The notes under the pieces: model-generated
The model's database searches: none
Told to the model about the DNA's origin: nothing
Seen by the model: only the letters and a program-made list of their open reading frames with translations
NCBI RefSeq assembly: GCF_016793825.1
Contig: NZ_JAEULM010000015.1
Span: forward strand, 1-38,532
Length of the DNA: 38,532 nucleotides
Reading direction: 5' to 3'
Source of the DNA: Sphingopyxis sp.
Lineage (GTDB): Bacteria > Pseudomonadota > Alphaproteobacteria > Sphingomonadales > Sphingomonadaceae
Program-made: the position numbers and the translations under genes
Shown: piece after piece, positions 17,031-26,174 of the stretch
Numbering within the stretch: position 1 is the stretch's first letter
How the letters are laid out: each line of letters begins with the position of its first letter

Positions 17031-17231
17031 CGAAATTGTTAAGATTATTTATTCAAATTTACTGATCATTAACCCATAAGATGTTTATTTTATACAAAAG
17101 TATAAGAGCGCGTACCGGAAATTGCCATTGCAGAATCACCGGCCCGGGTTTGTATTCGACCCAACAGTGAGAAGGCACGGGCACAGGTCGCCAAAGAGAT
17201 CCTGGCACAATCACAACAGCGAAAAACGCGG

Positions 17232-17255
17232 TTCCGGGTGGTCTTCTACCCGGAA
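17232..17255 (+). other. Hairpin in the adhesin 5' leader
   Basis: TTCCGGGT (17232-17239) pairs exactly with ACCCGGAA (17248-17255) around an 8-base loop, and the outer CGC/GCG can extend it past a bulge. It lies 93 bp before the adhesin start and has no T-tract. It may influence translation or RNA stability. Confidence 0.4.
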
Positions 17256-17347
17256 GCGGGAGCGCTTTGCCCATGACCTGACGGATTCTCCGGAACGGCC
17301 GCAGCAGCGCACTCGCAAGCAGGAAGTGCAGGGGGGCCGACAGGGCG

Positions 17348-20300
17348 ATGGAGCTACGTCGAAATCAGGAGTCGTCCGAAACGGCCGGGGTGGCCGCGAT
17401 TCCTCCAGCCGCGTCGGCGGCGACGTCTGCCATGCTTCTTGCGGCGAGCGCGGAACGGGTCCTGCCGATCGACGGCGTCATCCAGTTGCCGCCCGGTACG
17501 CGGCTCGACGCCATCAAGCTCGCCGGAAACGACCTGATCGTCACGCTGCCCGACGGGCAGATCCTCATCATTGTCGACGGCGCGCTCCACATCCCGCAGA
17601 TCAGGATCGGCCCGATCAATATTCCGGCCCCGACGGTCGCGGCGCTGATCGCCGGGCAGGAGCCTGAACCCGCGGCGGGAGCGCCGCAAAGCTCGGGCGG
17701 CAATTTCGCCGAAACGCCGGGCACCATCGGCGACCCCTTCGGGCTGGGCGACCTGTTGCCGCCGACCGAATTCGCCCTGCCGGAGCGTGAACAGCGCGAA
17801 CTGATCCCCAGCGCGGTCGACAATGAGCCTGAGATACTGATCGTCACTCCCGATCAGCCGGCGGGGGCTATTTCCGCCACCGCGACCGTGGCCGAGGCGG
17901 CGCTGCCGCAGCGTGGCTCCGAACCTGCGGGCTCGGACGCCGGGTCTTCGGGCGAGACGATCAGCGGCACGATCCAGATCACCGCGATCGATCAGCCCGC
18001 CATCGTGTCGGTCAACGGGACCGCCGTTACCGCGATCGGGCAGACGATCGCTACCCCACTGGGGCAGATCACGATCACCAGTATCGCGCCCGACGCGATC
18101 GGTTACAGCTACACACTGACCGACAACAGCACCAATCCGGATGCGACCGACGTGGTGACGATCATCGTCACCGACGCCGATGGCGATGTCGCCACTGCGA
18201 CGTTGACGCTGAACATAACGGACGACGCGCCGACCGCGCGCGACGACATCGACGATGCGGCGCCGGCGACCTACACGCCGCAAACCGGCAATGTGATCAC
18301 CGGCTTGGGGACGACGAGTGGCGCCGACGGCGCTGATACGCCCGGTGCCGACGGGGTATTGGTGACCGGCATCCGATCGGGCGAGGGGACGGAATTTTCC
18401 GCGGCGGGGGCGCCGATCGCCGGACAATATGGTCGCCTGTTGATCGGCACCGACGGCAACTACGCCTATCTGCGCAATCCCGGCACGCCGGGGGGCGTGT
18501 CGGACGTGTTTACCTATCGTCTTACCGACGGTGATGGCGACACGTCGACGGCGACGCTGACGATCCGGATTGGCGACAGCGCGGTCAGCATCGTCACGCC
18601 GGCTTCCGGCGAGGACGGGACGCAGGTTTTCGAGGCGGGGCTGTCCGAGCGTGAAGACGGAGCGCCAGGTTCGCGGGCCGGCGACAGCTCCGACGTGACC
18701 GCCGGGGTCATCGAATTCAAGGCGCCGGATGGACCGGCCATCATCACGATCAATGGCGTTCAGGTCACCGAAGAAGGACAGACGATCGAGCTGCCGACCG
18801 GCACCTTCTACGTCATTACAATCAATTCCGATTCGATCGAATATGCGTTCGTGCTCGCGACGAACGTGAGTGGCGACGCCGTCTCGCAGCCGATCAACGT
18901 GACGGTCACCGATCTCGACGGCGATAGCGTTTCGGCCAGCTTTGCCATCGACATCATCGACGATGCGCCGATCGCTTCGGCAGACATCGACCGGGTGCCC
19001 GGAGGAACCTTCGGGCCGGCGACGGGCAACGTCATCACCGATGCCGAGAATGACGGCGGAGCCGATCTGACCGGCGCGGACGGGGCCGTGGTCACGCTGG
19101 TATCGGGCGCGGGCGGCTCGGTCGCGGCGGGCGTCCCCGTTACCGGCCTTTATGGCGTCCTGACGCTGAAAGCCGATGGAAGCTACAGCTATATCCGCAA
19201 TCCGGGCACGCCGGGCGGCGTCGCGGATGTCTTCACCTATCAGTTGACCGATGGCGACGGCGATACGGCGAGCACGACGCTGACGATTTCGGTCGGCGAT
19301 GGCGGCGTGACGATCCGACTGCCGGGTGGATCGGACGACGGCCAAAGCGTTGCCGAAGCCGGGCTGGCCTTCGGATCGGATCCCGAGGGCGGAACGGCGA
19401 CGACCAACGGCTCCTTCTCTTTCACCGTTATCGACGGATCGGCCAAGGTATCGATCGGCGGGGTCGAGATCACCGGCGTGGGTCAGACCGTCGCGGGCAC
19501 CTATGGTACGCTCACCATCACCAGCATCGGCCCGGCGGCGATCGGCTATAGCTATACGCTGACCGATGCGGCCGCCAGCGACGATGCTGCGGAAACCTTT
19601 GGCGTGGTCGTGGCCGACGCCGACGGCGACACCGCGAGCGGTACGCTGAGCATCGCGATCGTCGACGATGTCCCGAACGCGATCGACGATGTCGATTTCC
19701 TCGCGCTCGTGACCGGCGGCAGCGCCGACGGCAATGTCCTGACCGGGTCGGGCGGCGTCGACGCCAATGTGACAGACGGGGCGGCCGACATTCAGGGCGC
19801 CGACGGTGCCAGCGTCACGGCGGTATCGTTCGATGGTACGGGCGGCGACGTGGGTGGGGTTACCGCGGGCGCCTATGGCATGCTCGAGATCGATTCCGAC
19901 GGCAGCTATCGTTATGTGGTCGACCCGGACAATCCCGATGTGCAGGGTCTCGACAGCGACGACGAACTGATCGAGGTCTTCGAATATGTGATCACGGACG
20001 GTGACGGCGACGAAGCGACCGCAACGTTGACGGTGACGATCCGCGGGCGCGACGATGGCGTGACCATTTCCGGCCTGGCAACGGGCGGCGGCGAACTGAC
20101 GGTGTCCGAGGCGAACCTGCCCGACGGGTCGAACCCCGACAGCTCTGCGCTTGTCCAGACGGGCAGCTTCACGTTCGAGGCTGCTGATGGCGCATCGGCG
20201 ATCACCATCGCTGGCGAGACGTTGTTCGACGGGAATATTGTCGCTGGCCTGACGATCGTGACGGCGCTTGGCGTCCTCACCATCACGGATTTCGAGGCGG

Positions 20301-23300
20301 TCTATGATACCGGCGGCGACCTGATCGGCGGGACCATCAGCTATAGCTATGAACTGACCGACAACAGCCTGCTCCACAGCGGCGCGGCCAACGCGGCGCT
20401 CGGCGAATCCTTTGCCGTCACGATCATCGACAGCGACGGGTCTGGCGCGACGGCCAGCCTCGACGTCCAGATCCTCGACGATGCGCCGGTCGCGCAATCG
20501 GCGCCATCGATCACCGTTGCGGAAGATGCTGCCGCGATCACCGGCAATCTTCTTGCGAACGACACCCAGGGGGCCGACGGAGCGGTCGTCACGTCGGTGA
20601 GCATCGGCGGCGTGAACGTCGCGGTCGGCGCTTCGGGAACGACGAGTTATACCAACGCCAATGGCACTTACACCTTCCGGGCCAATGGCGCCTGGAGTTT
20701 CGATCCGGTCGTCCAGACCAGCGTCTTCCCGGTCCACGCCGATTTCACCTATACGATCACCGATGGCGACGGCGACACATCGTCGGCGTTGCAGCAGATC
20801 CGCATCGCCGACGGCACCGATCCGAAAGCGAGCGCGCCGGTCACGCTCGTCCTCGACGACCAGTATCTGGAAAGCGGTTCGACGCCGACTGTTCAACCGG
20901 TCGCGGCGAGCGGTACGATCGCCTTTACCCAGGGCGCCGACGCCATCGTGTCGATTGGCTTCGGGGATGTTTCGGCGCTCGACGGCGGGCTGACCTGGGA
21001 GATGGAGTCGGACACCCGGATCATCGGCCTCGATGCCGACCTGAATCCCGTGATCACGCTGGACCTCGTCGTCACCGGAAACACTGCGACCGTCACCGCC
21101 ACCCTGCAGGCGAACTATGGGCTGCATCCCGACACGTCGATCGACGATCTGGTCGATCTCGGTTCAGTTTCGGTGGTTGCGGTCGATGCTGACGGCGACG
21201 TCGCCTCGGGCACGGTCAACCTCTCGGTCTCGGACGATGTGCCCTCGATCAGCGCGGGCGGGTCCGCGGCAGGTTTGCTCGTCGTCGACGAAACAAACCT
21301 CGGCGCCGACGCCACCGCCGACTTCCGCATCCTGTTCAACACGATCCTTGGCGCCGATCAGGCAGGAAGCAGCACCGAATACAGCTTTACCGTCACGACC
21401 GCCTCGGGGCTGACCGATGTGGCGACGGGGTCGAAGATCATCCTGCAGGCGACGGGCAACGTCGTCGAAGGACGCCTGCTGGACGTACCCGGAACCGTCG
21501 CCTTCCGGCTGACCGTTGCTCCGGACGGCACCGCAACGCTCGACCAGATCCGGGCAATCAAACATTCGGACCCCGCCAATCCGAACGACAGCGTGTCGAT
21601 GTCTTCGACATTGATCCGACTCACCGCGACCGTCACCGACGGCGACGGCGACAAGGCGTCGGCCACCGTCTCGATGGGCAATGCGCTCGTCTTCCGCGAT
21701 GACGGTCCGTCGATCCATGCCGCCAGCATCGATAACAACAGCATCCTCCTGACGACGCAGGACGGCGATACGCGAGGGGCGGCGTTCGACACCGCTACCG
21801 CCAGCTTCGCCTCCGCATTTTCCGTCGCGAGCGCGCAGTTCGGTGCGGACGGTCCTGCGGGAGCGGGACAGGTTACATGGTCCTATTCACTTGCTCTGGG
21901 CACGGCGGGCGCGACCCCCGTCTTGACCAGCAACGGCGTGCCGGTCTCGCTGGCCCTTGTCTCGGGAGAGATCGTGGGCAGCGCGGGCGGCACGCCAATC
22001 TTTTCGATCGCGGTCAACGCCGCGACCGGACTCGTCACGCTGACGCAGTTCGCCGAGATCGATCACCCGCTTCCGGGGTCGCCCGGCGATTATGTGGCGC
22101 AGCTCGTCGAGCTGGGCGCCAATCTTGTCGAACTGCGGGGGACGGCGACGATCACCGACCGGGATGGCGATACCATATCGGATACGGTGGTGGTCGACCT
22201 TGGCGGCAATATCCGGTTCGCCGACGACGGCCCTTCGGTCTCGGCTGGCGGCAACGCGCCGAACCTTGTCGTCGACGAGTCCGACTTTTCGGCGAACGCG
22301 ACTGCGAATCTGTCGGGGCTTTTTTCCGCGGCGACCGATTTCGGAGCCGATGGCCCGGGGAGCGCGACCTATACGCTGGGCGTGAAAGCGGGGCCGAGCG
22401 GATTGATCGACGCGCTGTCGGGCCAAGCGGTCGTGCTTTCGATCGAGGGCGGTGTCGTCATTGGCCGCGCCGGGTCGCAGGAGGTGTTTCGCATCTCCGT
22501 TGCGCCGGGCGGTATCGTCACGTTCGACCAGTCGCGGGCGGTGATCCACAGCCCCGACACCGGGCCCGATCAGGCCCTGTTCCTCAGTGGCGCCAATCTT
22601 GTCACCTTGACGGCCACCGTCACCGACGGCGACGGCGACACGGCGACGTCGACCGCCGATATCACTGGTCATTTCGCCATTCGCGATGACGCGCCGAATG
22701 CCGTTGACGACGAAGACAATGTCTCGCGCGACGCGCAAAGCTTTGCCGACGGCAATGTGCTGACGGGCGTCGGCGGGATCGACGACAATGGAATGGATGG
22801 CGCGGCGGACGGTGCGGGCGCCGACGGTCATCTGCATGTCGTCAGCGTATCGTCCGGCGCGAATACGGGCGCCCTCGGGGCGGCCTTCGCCGGTGAATAT
22901 GGCGCGATCACGCTCGCCGCCGACGGCAGCTATCGCTACGAACTCGATCCGGCCGATCCCGCGGTCATCGCGCTCAATGCCGGGGAAACGCTGGTCGAAA
23001 CATTCCACTATGTCGTCAGCGATGCCGACGGCGACACGTCGACGGCCGCGATCCGGATCGTGATCACCGGCGCGGACGATTTCCCGATCGCACGCGCCGA
23101 CACCAACTGGGTGCTCGATGGAGCCTCCGGATCGGATCCGAGTGCGAGCGGCAACGTCCTGCAGGACATCGCGCATCCCGGCGCGCCGTTCGGCGTCTTT
23201 GCCGATACCGCCGACAACGATCCCGACCTCGAGGCGCTGACGGTCGTGTCCGCCGGAACCTATGTCGGTCTCTACGGTACTCTCGTCATCGCCGCCGACG

Positions 23301-26128
23301 GCAGCTACACCTACACGCTCGACGAGGACAAGCCCGCGGTCGACGCGCTCGACGCCGGGCAGACGCTGGTCGACAGCTTTGCCTATACGATCAGCGACGG
23401 GTCACTTTCGGTCTCCTCGACGCTGGCGGTCACGGTGTTCGGCACCAACGACGCGCCGACCATCGGCACCGCGATCGCGCGCGTTTCGGAAGAGGGGCTG
23501 ATTGGCGGGCTTCCCGACGCGCTGCCTGACGCGGTGCTCGACACGACGAACAGCGCGGTCGCGACCGGCACGCTGGCGATCGGTGACGCCGATGCCGGCG
23601 AGACGCTGACGGCAACTCTCGGCGATCCGGGCGCGGTGCTTACTGCCGGTGGCATCCCCGTCACCTGGGCGGGAGTCGGAACGGGGACGCTGATCGGCTC
23701 GGCTGGCGGCACCGAAGTCATCCGGGTCACGCTGGCACCGAGCGGCGCCTATACCGTGACCCTGTCGCATGCCGTCGATCATCCGACCGTCGCGGTCGAG
23801 GATCTCAAGAATTTCACGGTGCCCGTATCGGTGTCCGATGGAACGGTGACGACGACCAACGCGACCGCGATCCAGATCGTCATCGAGGATGACGCGCCGA
23901 TCGCGGTCGGAGAAACCGGTTCGTCGACACAACCGACGCAGGATGTGAACACGCTCTTCATCCTCGATTTCAGCGACAGCATCGACAACGGCGAACTCGA
24001 TACGATGATCGGTGCGGTTCAGGGCGCGCTGGCGCAGCTCGACGACGCTGGTTCGGGCGTGATGACGATCCGGTTCGTGATCTTCTCGTCGGGCTCCTTT
24101 GCGTCGCCGTCGTTCGCGAGCGCGACCGAAGCGAATGCCTACCTCGATTCGCTCAATCCGCTTGCGGGTGGCGAACGGCCATCGGCCGAACAGATCGGAC
24201 TCAACACCAACTATACCGGCGCGATCCAGACTGCGCTTGCCAATTTCAGCGCCATTTCGGGCGCCAGCAACCAGGTCTTCTTCCTGAGCGATGGCAACCC
24301 CAACCAGCAGGTCCAGTTCGCAGGAATTCCGCCAACGGTCGTCAATTCGCTGACGACCGCCACGGCGACGGCGTGGAACAGCTTCGTCGACAATAACCAC
24401 GTCAACGTGACAGCGATCGGGATCGACAACAATCCGCTCCAGCCGCTCAATATCCAGCGACTGCGCGACGTCGATCTCAATGATGCTCCGAACAATAACC
24501 CGATCCTGGTTGACGATTTCCAGGATCTCGTCTCGACATTGCTCGCGGTCATCGTGCCATCGGCGGTTTCGGGCGATCTCGACGCCAATGACGCCTTTGG
24601 TGCCGACGGCGGGCGTATCCTGTCGATCAGCATCGGCGGCGCGACATACACCTGGGACGGAGCGTCGAGCATCGCGGTGTCGAGCGGCGGTACCATCTCG
24701 GGCGCGATGCTGAATGCCGTCACGACGCCGATGGGCGGGACGCTGACGCTCAACTTCGCAACCGGCCAATACAACTATCAGCCGCCGACGCCGATCACGG
24801 TCACCGCGACCGAAGTCTTTTCCTATGTGTTGACCGACCGCGATGGCGACACCGTTACCGCGAACCTGTCGGTTACCATCACCGCGCTGGCTCCGCCGAT
24901 TGCCGTCGATCTGGATGGCGACGGCGTCGAGTTCGTATCGAGCGCAGCGGGTGTCCATTTCGACTATGACGGAGATGGTCAGCCGGAGACGACGGCCTGG
25001 GTCGGGCGCGACGACGGGCTGCTTGCGATCGACAAGAATGGCAACGGTACGATCGACAACGGATCGGAGCTGGTTTTCGGCGGCCCGGGCGTCAGCGACC
25101 TTCAAGGTCTGGCCGCCGCCTATGACAGCAATGGCGACGGCAAGCTTGACGCATTGGACAAGGATTTCGCGAAGTTCGGCATCTGGCACGATGCAAACGG
25201 CAACGGCGTCACCGATCCCGGCGAGTTCCGGTCCCTGATCGACGCAAATATCGTCAGCATTTCGCTAACCTCCGACGGCAAGGGCTATGCCGCCGCGAAC
25301 GGCGAGGTTCAGGTGAAGGGCGAGGCGGTCTTTACTCGTGCGGATGGCAGTACCGGAAAGCTCGCAGACGCTGCCTTTGCGACCAATTTCGCGACCGAGC
25401 AGCAACGCGCAGCCGCTGTTTCGGGAACGGCGGGGCTTTCGGCCGCGATTCTCGTGGCGGGGCTGGCCGCCGCGACGCCGCTCGCCGCGCAGCCATCCGA
25501 GGCGTCGCCGGCGAACGAGATGATAGCGGCGAACGCAGCGCTGGCGCCATCCGCAGAAGCGGCTGAGCCTTCCGCAATTCACACGGCCGATCGGGCAAGC
25601 CTGCTGGTCCATGACGATGCCAACGGCCACGCCGCCGCGCGGATCGTGAACGGTGGTTCGGATCATGCGTCCGGCGCCGACGAACGATCCGGCGGGGAGC
25701 TTCCTCGGTTGCTGGATGCGGCGGAGGCTGATCGACCGCTCTCCAGCCTTCCCGCCGCCGACGATGCCGCATCCGCACCCGCGCCGGCGCCCGCATTCGA
25801 CGCGGCGCATAGCGTCGAGCAGATCCAGATGGTGATGCCAGCGCAGGCGGTCGTGGATGCCGAAGCGGGGAAGGGCGCTCCTTTGGCCGTGGACGTTTCC
25901 GCGGTCGTGAGCGCCGCGCTGGAGGGACCATCGGTCAACCTCGACGCCATGCTGGGTCCGGCGCCAGTCGATGCACGGCCGCTGCCGCAAGTCGCTTTGC
26001 TCGCGGACAGCGGCGGCGGCGTGCCGAGCGAGATGAATGCGCCGATGGGCCACGCCTTCATGATCGGCCTCGCCGAACAACATGTCGCGGCGCAGCTCGA
26101 ACAGGCGGCCGCCAGCGGTCACGCTTGA
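17348..26128 (+). CDS. Giant LapA/BapA-like adhesin with VCBS-type repeats and VWA domain (T1SS substrate)
   Basis: 2926 residues. An N-terminal beta-rich module (about 37-100) is followed by a linker with PEPAAGAPQSSGG, whose A109-A110-G111 resembles the LapG site of Pseudomonas LapA. From about 200 to 2190 come repeated VCBS/T1SS-143-like Ig domains, with at least eleven joints of the type I-DDAP-A-DD and strands such as FTYQLTDGDGDTAS. A von Willebrand A domain (about 2200-2400) has an intact MIDAS D2207-F-S-D-S2211. A cassette of five Ca-binding DxDGDG-type loops spans about 2519-2630. The last 275 residues are Ala-rich with no RTX nonapeptides, an unusual ending. There is no Sec signal. 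17348 is the first ATG after an in-frame stop at 17279; its Shine-Dalgarno is weak. Probable roles are surface attachment and biofilm formation. Confidence 0.9.
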   Translation: MELRRNQESSETAGVAAIPPAASAATSAMLLAASAERVLPIDGVIQLPPGTRLDAIKLAGNDLIVTLPDGQILIIVDGALHIPQIRIGPINIPAPTVAALIAGQEPEPAAGAPQSSGGNFAETPGTIGDPFGLGDLLPPTEFALPEREQRELIPSAVDNEPEILIVTPDQPAGAISATATVAEAALPQRGSEPAGSDAGSSGETISGTIQITAIDQPAIVSVNGTAVTAIGQTIATPLGQITITSIAPDAIGYSYTLTDNSTNPDATDVVTIIVTDADGDVATATLTLNITDDAPTARDDIDDAAPATYTPQTGNVITGLGTTSGADGADTPGADGVLVTGIRSGEGTEFSAAGAPIAGQYGRLLIGTDGNYAYLRNPGTPGGVSDVFTYRLTDGDGDTSTATLTIRIGDSAVSIVTPASGEDGTQVFEAGLSEREDGAPGSRAGDSSDVTAGVIEFKAPDGPAIITINGVQVTEEGQTIELPTGTFYVITINSDSIEYAFVLATNVSGDAVSQPINVTVTDLDGDSVSASFAIDIIDDAPIASADIDRVPGGTFGPATGNVITDAENDGGADLTGADGAVVTLVSGAGGSVAAGVPVTGLYGVLTLKADGSYSYIRNPGTPGGVADVFTYQLTDGDGDTASTTLTISVGDGGVTIRLPGGSDDGQSVAEAGLAFGSDPEGGTATTNGSFSFTVIDGSAKVSIGGVEITGVGQTVAGTYGTLTITSIGPAAIGYSYTLTDAAASDDAAETFGVVVADADGDTASGTLSIAIVDDVPNAIDDVDFLALVTGGSADGNVLTGSGGVDANVTDGAADIQGADGASVTAVSFDGTGGDVGGVTAGAYGMLEIDSDGSYRYVVDPDNPDVQGLDSDDELIEVFEYVITDGDGDEATATLTVTIRGRDDGVTISGLATGGGELTVSEANLPDGSNPDSSALVQTGSFTFEAADGASAITIAGETLFDGNIVAGLTIVTALGVLTITDFEAVYDTGGDLIGGTISYSYELTDNSLLHSGAANAALGESFAVTIIDSDGSGATASLDVQILDDAPVAQSAPSITVAEDAAAITGNLLANDTQGADGAVVTSVSIGGVNVAVGASGTTSYTNANGTYTFRANGAWSFDPVVQTSVFPVHADFTYTITDGDGDTSSALQQIRIADGTDPKASAPVTLVLDDQYLESGSTPTVQPVAASGTIAFTQGADAIVSIGFGDVSALDGGLTWEMESDTRIIGLDADLNPVITLDLVVTGNTATVTATLQANYGLHPDTSIDDLVDLGSVSVVAVDADGDVASGTVNLSVSDDVPSISAGGSAAGLLVVDETNLGADATADFRILFNTILGADQAGSSTEYSFTVTTASGLTDVATGSKIILQATGNVVEGRLLDVPGTVAFRLTVAPDGTATLDQIRAIKHSDPANPNDSVSMSSTLIRLTATVTDGDGDKASATVSMGNALVFRDDGPSIHAASIDNNSILLTTQDGDTRGAAFDTATASFASAFSVASAQFGADGPAGAGQVTWSYSLALGTAGATPVLTSNGVPVSLALVSGEIVGSAGGTPIFSIAVNAATGLVTLTQFAEIDHPLPGSPGDYVAQLVELGANLVELRGTATITDRDGDTISDTVVVDLGGNIRFADDGPSVSAGGNAPNLVVDESDFSANATANLSGLFSAATDFGADGPGSATYTLGVKAGPSGLIDALSGQAVVLSIEGGVVIGRAGSQEVFRISVAPGGIVTFDQSRAVIHSPDTGPDQALFLSGANLVTLTATVTDGDGDTATSTADITGHFAIRDDAPNAVDDEDNVSRDAQSFADGNVLTGVGGIDDNGMDGAADGAGADGHLHVVSVSSGANTGALGAAFAGEYGAITLAADGSYRYELDPADPAVIALNAGETLVETFHYVVSDADGDTSTAAIRIVITGADDFPIARADTNWVLDGASGSDPSASGNVLQDIAHPGAPFGVFADTADNDPDLEALTVVSAGTYVGLYGTLVIAADGSYTYTLDEDKPAVDALDAGQTLVDSFAYTISDGSLSVSSTLAVTVFGTNDAPTIGTAIARVSEEGLIGGLPDALPDAVLDTTNSAVATGTLAIGDADAGETLTATLGDPGAVLTAGGIPVTWAGVGTGTLIGSAGGTEVIRVTLAPSGAYTVTLSHAVDHPTVAVEDLKNFTVPVSVSDGTVTTTNATAIQIVIEDDAPIAVGETGSSTQPTQDVNTLFILDFSDSIDNGELDTMIGAVQGALAQLDDAGSGVMTIRFVIFSSGSFASPSFASATEANAYLDSLNPLAGGERPSAEQIGLNTNYTGAIQTALANFSAISGASNQVFFLSDGNPNQQVQFAGIPPTVVNSLTTATATAWNSFVDNNHVNVTAIGIDNNPLQPLNIQRLRDVDLNDAPNNNPILVDDFQDLVSTLLAVIVPSAVSGDLDANDAFGADGGRILSISIGGATYTWDGASSIAVSSGGTISGAMLNAVTTPMGGTLTLNFATGQYNYQPPTPITVTATEVFSYVLTDRDGDTVTANLSVTITALAPPIAVDLDGDGVEFVSSAAGVHFDYDGDGQPETTAWVGRDDGLLAIDKNGNGTIDNGSELVFGGPGVSDLQGLAAAYDSNGDGKLDALDKDFAKFGIWHDANGNGVTDPGEFRSLIDANIVSISLTSDGKGYAAANGEVQVKGEAVFTRADGSTGKLADAAFATNFATEQQRAAAVSGTAGLSAAILVAGLAAATPLAAQPSEASPANEMIAANAALAPSAEAAEPSAIHTADRASLLVHDDANGHAAARIVNGGSDHASGADERSGGELPRLLDAAEADRPLSSLPAADDAASAPAPAPAFDAAHSVEQIQMVMPAQAVVDAEAGKGAPLAVDVSAVVSAALEGPSVNLDAMLGPAPVDARPLPQVALLADSGGGVPSEMNAPMGHAFMIGLAEQHVAAQLEQAAASGHA
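17672..17680 (+). other. Codons for putative LapG-type cleavage site (Ala-Ala-Gly) in the adhesin
   Basis: Codons 109-111 read GCG GCG GGA within PEPAAGAPQSSGG. Periplasmic BTLCP proteases cut LapA-type adhesins between two alanines shortly after the N-terminal retention module (TAAG in Pseudomonas fluorescens LapA, about residue 108). Position, AAG motif and following Ser/Gly-rich linker all agree. A BTLCP gene is present at 33473-34600. Confidence 0.6.
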
Positions 26129-26174
26129 AGAAGCGCCGTTCACAGGCGCCTGAATGAGAAGCAGGGGACAAAGA

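Larger units (their letters stand above)
16905..17347 (+). promoter_or_regulatory. AT-rich leader/promoter region of the giant adhesin gene
   Basis: About 440 bp, of which 16920-17105 is strikingly AT-rich compared with the GC-rich surroundings. It carries TTGTTAAGAT at 17036-17045, also found before the regulator gene at 33021-33030. Further downstream a GC-rich hairpin lies at 17232-17255 in the probable 5' untranslated region. The low GC suggests a promoter or a site for a nucleoid or xenogeneic-silencing protein. I cannot place -35/-10 boxes with certainty. Confidence 0.5.

Noticed and set aside
17106-17347. Possible c-di-GMP riboswitch in the adhesin leader
   Set aside because: I looked for GEMM-like conserved segments and found only a simple hairpin. 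The required core bases are not recognisable.
17354-21127. Antisense frame of over 1200 codons opposite the giant adhesin
   Set aside because: High GC and biased third positions keep the antisense frame open. The translation is Arg/Asp-rich without domains, whereas the plus strand encodes coherent VCBS-like repeats.
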